Shown here: positions 1 to 9,795 of the stretch, one piece after another
Position numbering within the stretch: the first letter of the stretch is position 1
Layout of the letters: the number at the start of each line of letters is the position of its first letter
Source of the DNA: Trichoderma breve
Taxonomy: Eukaryota; Ascomycota; Sordariomycetes; Hypocreales; Hypocreaceae
Direction of reading: 5' to 3'
Assembly: GCF_028502605.1 (NCBI RefSeq)
Contig: NC_079234.1
Span: forward strand, 3,782,001-3,846,000
DNA length: 64,000 nt
The notes under the pieces: generated by a model
What the model was told of the DNA's origin: nothing
The model's input: the letters and a program-made list of their open reading frames with translations, nothing else
Database searches by the model: none
Position numbers and translations under genes: made by a program

Positions 1-770
1 TCGTCCTCATCTCTTTCAGGTCGTGTTATCAGCTCAGATTCATCACATGTAACGATGCAGCTTTCCTTGGTGCTTGGATGGACGACTCCAGTGGGATATA
101 ATCTGTCACTGCTTTGGTCCGGTTTTTTATACTGGCGGCGTAGCCTCTTGTTGTTCTCAAGAACACTGTTGACTGCTTCTTCAATCCGATGGCCTTTCCT
201 CTCGTATTGAGCCTGAATCCCTGCCAGTGCTGTCCGCAGAACAACGGGTGGTTGGTTCAAAAATCCCGTAGCCAAGAAATCTTGGCCCTGAATATTCTTG
301 CCAAAGTCGTACTGGAGCAGCCCACCGTTGCCGTTCCTTGGAGCGCTGACTACAATGTCACCAAGACGGATGTCATGGCGTTTGCTTGGAGCTCCGCCCC
401 CAATGCCGACCATCAACCCGATTCTAACGTTCTGAAAGGAGTGCATCATGTCCCTAGCAACAGTTGCTGCCGACGATATCCCATATTCTCCCAGGGGAAG
501 GGTGGCGATGACAACATTGTGCTTCCCGATGCTGCCTAATGCGTAGTTATTGTTATCATGAGGGGGCACATATTCCAGCCCCTCGTGTTCTTCATCAAGA
601 AACTCTTGCGCAGCAACGTACTCTACCTTTATGGCGCAGATCCACCCGACGGTATATTCATCAGGCTTCAACTTCCGTAGAGGAGCCGCCGCATGATCAC
701 TGCCCCTCCTCGCCCTCCCTCCTAACCCGGGTTCTTGGTTATCCGCACACTCAAAGTCTCTCTTCGACAT
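1..770 (-). CDS. NLR-type protein with N-terminal PNP/UDP phosphorylase domain, partial (C-terminus off the left edge)
   Basis: The minus-strand frame is open from an ATG at 770 to the window edge, giving 256 residues without a stop. Residues about 38-100 read EYTVGWICAI, then YVAAQEFLDEEHE, then LGSIGKHNVVIATLPLGEYG, followed by VGIGGGAP near residue 121 and RLGDIVVSAP. This is the signature order of the PNP_UDP_1 (purine and uridine phosphorylase) domain found at the N-terminus of many fungal NOD-like proteins, where it is followed by NACHT or NB-ARC and then ankyrin, WD40 or TPR repeats. Only the sensor or effector domain is visible; what follows it is outside the window. The start was chosen because the frame has a stop (TGA) upstream and this is the only Met before the domain. 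In such proteins the domain is thought to act in nucleoside metabolism or in heterokaryon and allorecognition signalling. A stand-alone phosphorylase cannot be excluded. Confidence 0.85.
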   Translation of the reverse strand, partial: MSKRDFECADNQEPGLGGRARRGSDHAAAPLRKLKPDEYTVGWICAIKVEYVAAQEFLDEEHEGLEYVPPHDNNNYALGSIGKHNVVIATLPLGEYGISSAATVARDMMHSFQNVRIGLMVGIGGGAPSKRHDIRLGDIVVSAPRNGNGGLLQYDFGKNIQGQDFLATGFLNQPPVVLRTALAGIQAQYERKGHRIEEAVNSVLENNKRLRRQYKKPDQSSDRLYPTGVVHPSTKESCIVTCDESELITRPERDED

Positions 771-3412
771 CTCGGCCTTGGATACGTTGTTGAGCTGTTT
801 TGTATTGGCTCTGGCTGGTCGCCGCAGTTTCTCGGTAACCTTTGGAGCTCATTGGGCAGGTATTCAGGCAGCAATTCCGGATAGCCACAGCCTCCTCCGC
901 CAGGTCAGCCCTACGATGGCTATTGGACCGACAAGATGATATGCTATCATAATGGAGGCGTATTGGTCGCAGATGGTTGGAGCAGAGTGTAGAGTGCTTC
1001 GCATCTCTTGATCAAGTTGTGTGAGGTTAAGAACGGCGCTGACTAAGGTAATGCCTGTTGTTGTAAAAGAAGGAAGTTGCTGGTGTCGGACGCGAAAGAA
1101 AGCCGGTTTTTACTACTATGAGCATTTACTTAAGTAATAAATGTCCAGCTCTTTATCATCTGCTACTGCAGCTACATATCTCTAATATTCTACTATAGCT
1201 ACCTTATTTACATAGGATTCGGTATTATCCACGACACGGATGCTGAATAGCAAAATCGTGGTGCTGGATTAGTACGCATTCCCCAAAGATCTGACCACTA
1301 GGCTAATACTGATATACAAAACAGCACAGGTTGAACTCCAACGGGCCGTAGCGTTGAGAAGTTCTGAAGTTAGAAGCATCCACAAGGCGCTCATTACCCA
1401 CCCGAGGCTGAATATCCATGGATACTATTGGCATTTCCACAACTCTATTGCTTCTTGGAGGAGAGCCAACCCAAACAAGAGACTCATGACCATCGGCCAT
1501 ACTCTGAGCATACTTTACCTTTGTCTGTACGGAACATGACCCCACAACCCAATATCTACTACCAATGCCAAGCTGAAAAGATCAATAGCGCAATGTACGG
1601 CACTCGTACCTCGTATCAATCTCGGTAAGCTTGCTGCCGCATGTGTGAGAAGCTGACATGAGGCTAGTCTGCCGAAAAAAATTAGAGCATGTATCTCAGC
1701 GGATCCGATTGCCCTGGTACTGCGTCCTCGGAGATGTTGCGCCCGTCAATCAAGAGCAATCACTTCATTACTGCTGAACATTGATTTTGAGATAACCAAG
1801 CTGGATTTTTCAATCCCTCGGCAAAACGGCAGATGGCAGTATCGACTGTAGATAACGGCCGGTGCCTCATTCACATGCCAAGCTGAGGGTAAACCGCATA
1901 CTTTTTGGGAACAGGATAATCGGAGAAGCTGCAGAATTCGTGAGCTGAAAAAGCAAACAACCAATGATGTCTTTCTTGCATATAGGCCGAAAGAGGGCGC
2001 AGAGACGGCGCGGGAATAGTCCGAGTCTGATTGAGTTTGAGTATCCAGATTTGCTTTTGGCGGTGGCAACGGAGCACCAGATGCTGGGCTGCGCTTCTAG
2101 ATCATTGGAAGATGGGCCTGAAGAGTGAGATATAACTCGGTCAATTAAACTCGTTAGCTGAACGCCATGGCACCAAGATTCCTCCAGGTGGCCACAGCCA
2201 TGAACTCGAATCCTGCTCAGGTTGGTCTTTTCCGATGCCTTTGCCTTGGCCTTCGCCTTCGCCTTTCGGGCCAGCTGCTCTTATCAGCCAAACCCCACCT
2301 TGAGGGGAGAAGCAGGCGGTTGTCGGGAATCGCAGGCCGGGCTGGAGCTGATGCGGCCAATGGCGTCGTGGGAGTATCTCCGGGTGGGCGGGGATTTTTG
2401 GGTGGTGGTGGTGATGGAGGTGGCACGTCGGCTTGGCGTTGTTCGGGGAAGTTGTTTTGCAGGTGACGAGAACGGAGGAGGGTGCTGGATGGGGGTTTAG
2501 CGTCAATAGTATATAGCATCTGCGTGAGCCGTGAGCTGTGAGAAGAGCAGATGGTGATGGTGAGATGGTGAAGAGTCTTAATAATTGGAGTTTCCCCCAT
2601 GAAATGTTATCTGATGTGAGGCTAACATGGTGATATAATATCGAGACAAGCTGGTAAGAGTCAAGGAAGAAAGAAGCTGGTATGGAGCCTGAATTGAGCC
2701 CTCGTTCTTTAATCGATACTGCCCAGCCCAGGAAGCTTCCGCCCTGCCCCTCTGCCGATCTTCCAGCTTCCGTCTTCCAGCCCCCCCGGCCCCTAAAAGC
2801 CTCCATACCACCTAACCTCTTAGGGCCCTATAGGCCCCCCCAAGGCACCTAGATCGCCCCTCTCAAGCTTTACGCGAGCCACACGACAATCCCGCCCCAA
2901 CCTTGCAACCTCTGCTTTTCTGCTTGTCTGCTTCCCCTCCCGGCGGGGTTTCTGCAAGTCTGCATCTCTCAACGCCACTCTTTTGCGCCCTCGACGGCTT
3001 CAATTCGCTACCGCCCAAGCTCTCCACTCTGCAGCTTGCAGGCCTGTGAGAAAAGTCCCGGGCTAATTGGACCTAGCAAAGCTTGTTCTGCAAACGGCTC
3101 GCTCACACATGCCTGCTTTGGGCAAGCAACGGGTCTCATGGCATGAGATGGACAGGGCCGCCCGACTGTGTGTATGCTAGCTTGGCTAGGTATCATGCTA
3201 CTATGGATGCTTTACTTTGTTGTACATCAGCTTCGAGGCTGGCGTATAAGTATGCGGGTGTATATGCCCAATCACTCTCCCACGTCCTCTTCTTGCTTCT
3301 TCTCTTCCCGATCGCGACAGCTACAGTACGATTCAAGTACTAGGTAGGCAGGCAACCAGGCACTTCTTCTTCTTTCTTCCATCCATAGCTAGCCTCAGCA
3401 ACGAGCTTCAAG
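771..3412. other. 2.6 kb without a convincing gene
   Basis: There is an AT-rich patch at about 1110-1220. Short ORFs at 1303-1545, 1746-2069 and 2141-2806 (all minus) show no recognisable domain and no splice-consistent extension. The 2141-2806 frame is low complexity (His and Pro runs), with an equally open frame on the opposite strand. The last 400 bases (CT-rich, ending in GCTTCAAG before the ATG) are probably the promoter and leader of the phosphatase-like gene at 3413. Confidence 0.5.
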
Positions 3413-4901
3413 ATGCAGTCCAAGCTCCTCCTCGCAACTCTCTCGGCCGCTGCCGTCGCCCCGGCTGCCGCTGAGCAGGTCCTCGGCGTCTACATCTTCC
3501 ACCGTCATGGAGACCGCACGTCCAAGGCTTGGAGCCCCGTCAGCCTGACCCCCCTGGGAGCCCAGCAGGTGGCCAGCTCGGCCGAGTTCTACCGCAACCG
3601 CTACATCACCAGCGATGCCGACCAGCGCATTGCCAGCATCAGCGCCGACCAGGCTGTCCTGTCCCAGCTGGCCGTCACAGCCCCGGTCGACAATGTGCTG
3701 CAGAACTCGGCCAATGTCTTCGTCCAGGGCCTGTATCCCCCGAACCAGACTGCCGGATCCCAGAAGCTGGCCAATGGCACCACCGTCGAGGCTCCTTTGG
3801 GCGGATACCAGTATATCCCCGTCAACACCGTCACCTCCGGGGCCAGCTCGTCCAATTCCGAGTCAAGCGCCTGGCTTCAGGGCAGCAGCGGCTGCAGCGA
3901 TGCCGTTGTCAGCTCAAACAGCTACTTCTTGACTCCCGAGTATCTGAGCACCTTCAACGACACCAAGGATTTCTACCAGAACCTGCTGCCTGTCATTAAC
4001 ACGACCTTTAACTCTACTACGGCCACCTTTAAGAATGGCTACTCAAGTATGTATTCATGCGTTAATGGATCTCATCAATAAGATGATCTAGTTCACTAAC
4101 AGCAACTCTTCAGTCTTTGACTACATCAACGTCGCCACAATCCACAACTCCTCCATCCCCTCGGACAACCTCCTCACCAAATCTACTCTCAGCAACCTCT
4201 ACGACCTAGCCTCCACCCACGAGTGGAACCTCGCCTTCAACAGCAGCGAGCCCGTCCGTGCCATTGCCGGCTCTGTCCTCGCCGGCCAGATCATGACCGC
4301 TCTCCAGCCCATTGTTGACGGCAAGACGGCGCCTCGCTTCAACATCCAGTTCGGTGCCTACGGTGCCTTCATGGCCTTCTTCGGCCTCGCCCAGCTGCCT
4401 GCTGCTGACAACCAGTTCTACGGCATCTGCAACTACGCCTCTTCCATGGTCATCGAGGTTGTCGCCCCCAGCGCTACCCAGACCTCGGCTGACGATCTCA
4501 CCGTCCGCTTCCTCTGGTCCAACGGCACTGCTGCTGCCAACGGCCTCAAGGCGTACCCTCTGTTCGGCCAGAGTGAGACCACCCTCAGCTGGAACGACTT
4601 CAAGACTGGAATGGACAAGTTCGCCATTGCCGATACTCAGGACTGGTGCCAGATCTGCGGCAACACCGACGGAAGCTGCGCTGCCAACTCGACCGCCTCC
4701 AGCACCCCCGAGGCCAAGTCTTCCGACAACAGCAACATCTCCAAGCCCGTCGCTGGTGTCATTGGCGCCCTCGTCACCCTGGGAGTCATTCTCGGTCTTG
4801 AGGCCCTCGTTATTCTCCTCGGTGGCCTGCGCCTTGTCAAGAAGTCGACTCTGGCCAAGGCAAACGCTGCCACTGCTGGCGAGGCGGCTGTCAAGGCATA
4901 A
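3413..4901 (+). CDS. Histidine acid phosphatase-like (phosphoglycerate mutase-like) membrane-anchored secretory protein
   Basis: Two exons, 3413-4046 and 4114-4901, with a 67-bp intron (GTATGT...CTAAC...CAG), give 473 residues. A signal peptide covers residues 1-20. It is followed almost at once by the phosphate-pocket motif RHGDRT (31-36), the branch-2 histidine phosphatase signature. Many N-x-S/T sites are visible. Near the C-terminus a Ser-rich stalk leads into a hydrophobic segment (about residues 425-455) followed by RLVKKS, so the protein is probably type I membrane-anchored. The proton-donor HD motif that normally lies in the C-terminal third is not seen. The equivalent stretch (about 287-300) reads FNIQFGAYGAFMAFFG. 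The family normally hydrolyses phosphomonoesters such as phytate outside the cell. Here catalysis may be weak or lost, so a substrate-binding or divergent role is possible. Confidence 0.85.
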
Positions 4902-5351
4902 TTTTGATGCAAGTGAAACTTTTGGTCGTACATAGTATGCTGTGGCATGGATAGGAAGGGATGGATGGATTGGATAACGTCATATACCCAAATTAAGAAG
5001 ATATGAAATTTCTTTTCAAACTCGCCCATTGTACCCTTTATAACTGGTGATTTCATTTAAGTGAGTAGGAGTGAGTCTCTAAATGTAAGTTAGAACACCA
5101 TTCTCCGCATCGTATTAATGTGGCTTTCTTCCATCTTCCAGACATTGATTAATTAGTATTAACAAACAGCACAACTTCCCATACACCAGCGTAACACCAT
5201 TAATTGCTTTTTGGTATCATTTCAGACATTGTTCCCATTATAATCGCGTAAACCCCAAAAAGTGCAAATATTACTAAATCTCACCACAGTGGATGGCTCT
5301 CAATGCTCGCACGCGCTCAAAGCAAACGAAACAGGACGGGGGCGAATGCCA
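4902..5351. other. Convergent 3' region
   Basis: About 450 bases, AT-rich, between the end of the phosphatase-like gene and the end of the MFS gene on the opposite strand. It probably holds both 3' UTRs and no gene. Confidence 0.6.
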
Positions 5352-7474
5352 TCATTGCAAGCCAGTCAAAGCCAGCAAATCATGGCGGTGGTAAAACGCT
5401 CGACAGCGCTTACCGAACACATCTACATGGACCAAATGTCAGTGGACTGGAATTGTAGAAGAGAAAGCGGAGCTTTATCGGAGAGAAGGCAGGCGGACTT
5501 ACACATGGGGATGCTGATGAGGCATACGACGACCTGGACGATGGAAATGGCAATCAAGGTGTGCTTTATACCGCCCTTGATGAGCCAGTCATAGGCGAAA
5601 AACGTCAGGATGAAGCTAAAGATGTTTTTGAAGATGATCATGAGGGTGAAGCCTTCGATGGTGAGGTCTCCTATACAGGAGGTTAGTATTCGATGTCAAG
5701 TATTAGTGGCTCACATGACATGACAGAGGAAAACAAGAAAGGGAGGTTCTTACTATAAGCATCGACAATATACAAGGAGCTTGCCACAGCACCAATCACC
5801 ATGCCAGCGACCTCGAAGCCGAAGAAGACGAGCGGCACAATGTAGCTGAACTCGCCGGAAATGACGTTGCCGGCCGTCAATGCGAACCCAAACAAGCCAA
5901 TGCCGCCGATGATGAGCATCGGGATGACCAGCAGGATTCGAAACTCGGGCTCATAGACACCGTGGTTCTTCCTGGTGAGATACTTGACGCTGGAGTCGGC
6001 AAGGAGGCCGGAGATGGCGAAGCCGCAGAGGGCGCCGACAAAGGCTCCCGTGTAGGCGTAGCCGGCCGGGACCTCGCCCCAGAAGTAGGGCGGGCCGATG
6101 AAGATGGCGGCGACGAGAACGCCAATGAAGACGGTCCACCCAATCATGGTTCCCTGGATGAGGCAGCCCCAGATGAAGGCAGGGTTGAGGATAAGGGGGA
6201 ATGGCCGGAGCAGCAGCACCCAGTAGCGTTCATCTGTCTTGGCACCATCGAACAGGGACAGAGATTCGACGAATGATTTCTTGGGGGTCCTGGCATTTCC
6301 AAGGGGCTGGAGTGCTCTCGAGGTTGGGAAGAGGACGAAGCCTGTGCGTTGCTTTGATAGCTCTTCCTCATCCGACGGCGGATTGCTGGTTGTCGCGACG
6401 CGCGGCTGGAGCTTAATCTCCTCCTCGGCCTCTGCGTTGACGTCCGTGTTGAGCTTGATGTCTCGGCGATACGCAGTCTCAGGGCAAAGCAAAAAGACGG
6501 CGGGAAGCGTGGCAGCCATGAAGATGGAGACAAAGTAGAAGCTCCACTTCCAGCCCAACGATGCCGTAATCTTTCCGACCAGGATAGGAGTGAAGAAGGC
6601 GCCTCCAAAGATTGCCAAGTTCGTAAAGGCCATGCGCACTCCTCGCTGGTGGACAAAGTACATGTCGCCAACGGCGGCATTGAGCAGGCTTTCATAGGGA
6701 GCGGTGCCGACGCCCTGAAGGACTCGAGCGCCGAGCAAGCTGCCGTAATTTGTCCCCGTGGACCCGGCCCAGGCACTCGAGGCGATGATGATGAGGATCC
6801 CGAGGAGGAAGAGATGGCGCTTGCCCCAGACGCGGGCAGAGGGGACGAAGAAGATGGCAGCAGCGCCGGCACCGAGGAGAAAGTAACCCGTCAGGAGGGC
6901 GACTTTGGTAAACGTCTTTGTGAGGAGACGGGAGAGCGTGACGGTGTTTGCGGCCAGGATGGGGCCGAGGGACGTGGCGAGGACGCCGGCCCAGCAGAGG
7001 GTGAAGGTGATGAGATCGCGCTTCCATAGAGGCCAGTTGAGCGGATCGTTGGGGTCGTCTGAAGGCTGAGGAACCTGTTTGCGCAAAGAGAGTCAGTGTC
7101 TGGCGCAGCTGCAGCTACTCATCTCGATCTCGATGTCGAGGCTCATGGCTGGCTGGGGGACGCACGAGGATGATGGGCGTCTTGCCGCTGGTGTCGCACT
7201 TGAGCCTGATCGTGTCCTGCTCCGTCGCCGCCTGGGGCTGAGAAGGATCATCGTAGAAATGGGTTGTGCCTGGATTACCAAAGAGGAAGCCATTGTTAGT
7301 TTGTCATTGGCCGAGAACAAGACGAGATTGTATCAAAGCATCGAGCACATCTTGCGTTGCGACTGCGACTGCGCCAAGACTTTTGCTGCAGGTACTGGAA
7401 ATATCCATCATGGGCTCCCTCCCCTTACCTGGAACTTTCCCCCCCTGGCTGGGCTCGAGGATGCCAAACGCCAT
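5352..7474 (-). CDS. MFS transporter, DHA1 family, HOL1-like
   Basis: Five exons on the minus strand: 7429-7474, 7166-7269, 5754-7074, 5503-5670 and 5352-5422. All introns are GT-AG and the frame is continuous, giving 569 residues. The N-terminus reads MAFGILEPSQGGKVPG, then ILVPQPSDDPNDPLNWP; the DPxDPLNWP motif just before TM1 is typical of the HOL1-like and drug:H+ antiporter-1 groups. Twelve hydrophobic segments are split by a long charged central loop (EAEEEIKLQ to KKSFVE). The C-terminus YVFGKRCRAFYHRHDL matches the usual end of this group. It is predicted to be a plasma-membrane exporter or permease; the substrate cannot be read from sequence. Its promoter shares a 25-nt identical TATA block (7730-7754) with the SDHC-like gene downstream at 9014, which suggests co-expression. 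Confidence 0.88.
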
Positions 7475-7729
7475 CTTGACTGACGGCCAGTTGCGCGCGC
7501 TTCAGTTGTTGCGCAAGGTACAAGACGAAGAGAGAGAGTCACAGCTGGTACCTGCAAGTGGTGATGGGTATCGGCGCAACACGCGGCCAGAGCTTGACCA
7601 TTGGCCCAAGACGTGCAGTGCAAGTGCAGTCTGGGAAGTTTCAAAAGTCGTGGGGTCGTGCAGCTCGGAGAAGGGCGTTGAGCAACGCCTGGATGGGCGG
7701 GCAAAAACACGAATACGGCGGGCGGTAGA

Positions 7730-7766
7730 AATGGGTCTAGCTTATATACCGGGGTGGTACGTCCCC
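7730..7766 (-). promoter_or_regulatory. Core promoter of the MFS gene, duplicated upstream of the SDHC-like gene
   Basis: Positions 7730-7754 are identical to 9208-9232. Read in gene direction, a GGGACGTACC element is followed by GTATATAAGC, a TATA box about 270 bp before the MFS start codon. The match continues with small changes to 7766. Confidence 0.7.
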
Positions 7767-7908
7767 CCACACGCGTCGATCCGATCAATAGCAGGGTAGA
7801 ACCCGCTATAAGCCCGTGCGTTACAAGCGGGATGGAGCGCTGGAGATCAATAGCACCCCGACCCGGCGGTCCACAGCAACAGGGGCACCTCTCCAGGCAA
7901 GCGGGGGA

Positions 7909-7940
7909 CAGAAAAAGCAAGACCGCAAAATAAATAAGTA
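7909..7940. repeat. Distal promoter block, copy A
   Basis: A 32-nt stretch that matches 9504-9535 at 30 of 32 positions. It sits upstream of the MFS core promoter, as the second copy does for the SDHC-like gene. Confidence 0.7.
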
Positions 7941-8060
7941 TATCTATATAATAATATAGGCATCTGATTAATATGTTGAACTAGTACAGTATAAAAATAA
8001 TACAACTAGTAGATGAATATAAATAGAATAGCAGTGACGAAAGAAATATATATATAGTAG

Positions 8061-8100
8061 CAGCTACTAGAGAAATATAAATATAACAGCAGTTACTAAA
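8061..8100. repeat. Single and partial copy of the 29-bp minisatellite unit
   Basis: One unit at 8061-8089 plus the start of a second (CAGTTACTAAA). It matches the units of the array at 9621-9795, linking the two flanks of the SDHC-like gene. Confidence 0.65.
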
Positions 8101-8399
8101 TGTCAGGTGCCTAAAAGCTTTCACGATGCAAAGAAGCGTCAAAGTTCAAGCTATGACCTTGTGGCTTGAAAGATGTCTTTAAAAGAAGAGGATTTCCTCT
8201 TTGCTTTAGAAGGTTCAGAGATAAATATAGTCATTATTAAATATCTAGCTGCTGGAGAGTGGCTAGAATACATATTGTTCTCTTCTTTGACTTCATCACT
8301 CTCCTCTTTGTGCCCAGCTCTCTGACAGTGATATAATGCAGCTCTTGTAAGATCCCCCCCCTTCCCCTTATTTCTTCTAAACCTTTCATTAATACTCCT

Positions 8400-9014
8400 T
8401 TACAAGCCAAAAGCCAGGTAGCCACCACCGATAAAGCTCGATATCCACAGAGCAGCCTCTCCCCTCTTAATCTGGCTCTTGGCAAATCCAATACCCAAGT
8501 CGTAGACCAGGTGCTTAATGCCGTTGATGAAGTGGAAAGTGAAGGGGAAAGCAAGAGCGAACTTAATGGCGCCCTTAACAACAAAGGGCAGGGCAGCGAA
8601 GCCGGAAGCCAGCGCGGCGCTCTCGAAGTGGAGGCCCAGGAGAGGGGAGGCGAGGTATGCGGTGAAGTAGACGTAGGCGGCGCCAGAGAGCACGCAGCCG
8701 GTGATACGGGTCCAGGCGGAGGCGCCGAACCAGGTTTGCTCTATTTTATAGATGCCTAGGTTGGGGGAGACGGGGCGGTTCAGGCGCTGGTTGACGAGGA
8801 CTTGCTGGCCTTCCTCCCGGGAGAGCTTCTGGGTCGATACAGGTCGGGCCTGAGAGGTTGACGATACAGGTCGGGCCTGAGAGGTTGACGATACAGGTCG
8901 GGCCTGAGAGGTTGACATGGCAGAGGCGAGGACCATGCGCGGGATGTTCTGGCTGAAGACATTGGGCTTCGTCGCGCTGCGCACGGCAGCGAGGCCGAGC
9001 CGGTGGGCGATCAT
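8400..9014 (-). CDS. Succinate dehydrogenase cytochrome b560 subunit (SDHC/Sdh3)-like, divergent
   Basis: Intron-less frame of 204 residues. The Met at 9014 was chosen because it opens a typical mitochondrial presequence (MIAHRLGLAAVRSATKPNVF); the frame extends 20 codons further upstream. The mature part shows NRPVSPNLGIYKIEQTW, then SAWTRITG (Arg of the quinone site), three hydrophobic segments, and FHFINGIKHLVYD with the haem-ligand His. SDHC anchors complex II in the inner mitochondrial membrane and helps form the ubiquinone site, the target of SDHI fungicides and natural inhibitors. Oddities: Asn replaces the His of the SPHL motif, Lys replaces the Arg of NGxRHL, and the presequence holds three perfect nine-residue repeats. 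The gene lies in an accessory-looking block and shares its promoter with the MFS gene. I infer a paralogue rather than the housekeeping copy, but the window alone cannot prove this. Confidence 0.85.
   Translation of the reverse strand: MIAHRLGLAAVRSATKPNVFSQNIPRMVLASAMSTSQARPVSSTSQARPVSSTSQARPVSTQKLSREEGQQVLVNQRLNRPVSPNLGIYKIEQTWFGASAWTRITGCVLSGAAYVYFTAYLASPLLGLHFESAALASGFAALPFVVKGAIKFALAFPFTFHFINGIKHLVYDLGIGFAKSQIKRGEAALWISSFIGGGYLAFGL
8836..8916 (-). repeat. 27-bp coding tandem repeat, three identical units
   Basis: Units 8836-8862, 8863-8889 and 8890-8916 are identical and encode three copies of STSQARPVS (in that phase) in the predicted mitochondrial presequence. Confidence 0.9.
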
Positions 9015-9207
9015 GTTGGGCGAATGATCCTTGGATGGAAGAGGAGATTCGAGATCGGAGCGGCGATTTTTCAATTGCTGTTCGACGTTCCCCCTGTCTC
9101 GGTCACCAGAAAAGTGGGAGTCTCACAACACAGGAATTCAAGGCCGGGATTGAAGTGGGTGTGTATAAGGTATTCTAAGTTCCAGGTTCTCTCTCTCCTG
9201 CACGAGG

Positions 9208-9245
9208 AATGGGTCTAGCTTATATACCGGGGAGGGTACGTCCCT
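9208..9245 (-). promoter_or_regulatory. Core promoter of the SDHC-like gene (copy of the MFS promoter)
   Basis: The first 25 nt are identical to 7730-7754. A TATA box (GTATATAAGC in gene direction) lies about 207 bp before the start codon at 9014, with GGGACGTACC immediately upstream of it. Confidence 0.7.
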
Positions 9246-9503
9246 CCTTCCATCAGCGGTGGGCTGTTGCTGGGGCACCTACTAATATGTGGCTTGTCAA
9301 GGTTCAGATGTAGGATGTATAAGCAACATACGACGTGTGGTATTAAGTACTCTGAAGATCCAGAGGCGTAAACAGGTTTTATGATACTATTGATTTAAAT
9401 TTGTGTCTATTAGCATATTGCATGGTACCAGGTATTTGCAGCTTCTGATGCGTTATGCATCTCAAGCAAGTGATCCAATGTGACGAGTCGATCAAGTGGA
9501 GGT

Positions 9504-9535
9504 CAGAAAAAGCGAGACCGCAAAATAAATAGGTA
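9504..9535. repeat. Distal promoter block, copy B
   Basis: Matches 7909-7940 at 30 of 32 positions. It lies about 260 bp beyond the core promoter, against about 140 bp in copy A. Confidence 0.7.
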
Positions 9536-9620
9536 CATACATTCAGTCATATGTGCACCTAAGTGCTTTTGCAGGGGAACGCCTGTTCTGCCAGCACCCG
9601 GACTTTACGATATAACTTGG

Positions 9621-9795
9621 CAGTTACTAGAAAAATATAGATTTAGTAGCAGTTACTAGAAAAACATAGTTGTAGTAGCAGTAAATAGGGAAATATAGAT
9701 ATAGTAGCAGTTAATATGGAAATATAGATATAGTAGCAGTTAATATGGAAATATAGATATAGTAGCAGTTAATAGGGAAATGTAGATATACCTAG
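9621..9795. repeat. 29-bp minisatellite, six units
   Basis: Units start at 9621, 9650, 9679, 9708, 9737 and 9766. The consensus begins CAGTTAATATGG and ends ATAGATATAGTAG. Units 4 and 5 are identical and the outer units diverge. Very AT-rich; no coding potential. Confidence 0.9.

Larger units (their letters stand above)
7475..8399. other. MFS promoter region and 3' flank of the SDHC-like gene
   Basis: Besides the two promoter blocks listed separately, 7930-8100 is very AT-rich with TA runs. From 8100 to 8399 several short frames occur with no domain. No further gene is seen. Confidence 0.55.

Noticed and set aside
1303..1545. 80-residue minus-strand frame
   Set aside because: Codon use is plausible, but no family was recognised and no joined upstream exon could be found.
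2141..2806. 221-residue minus-strand frame
   Set aside because: His/Pro low complexity, no domain, and equally open frames on both strands over the same GC-rich stretch.
6144..6872. 242-residue frame inside the MFS gene
   Set aside because: Ser/Pro-rich alternative frame overlapping the transporter's membrane segments, which are clearly coding.
7921..8100. AT-rich tract as a possible transposon relic
   Set aside because: No terminal repeats, target-site duplication or transposase-like frame could be found; better explained as promoter-linked repeat DNA.
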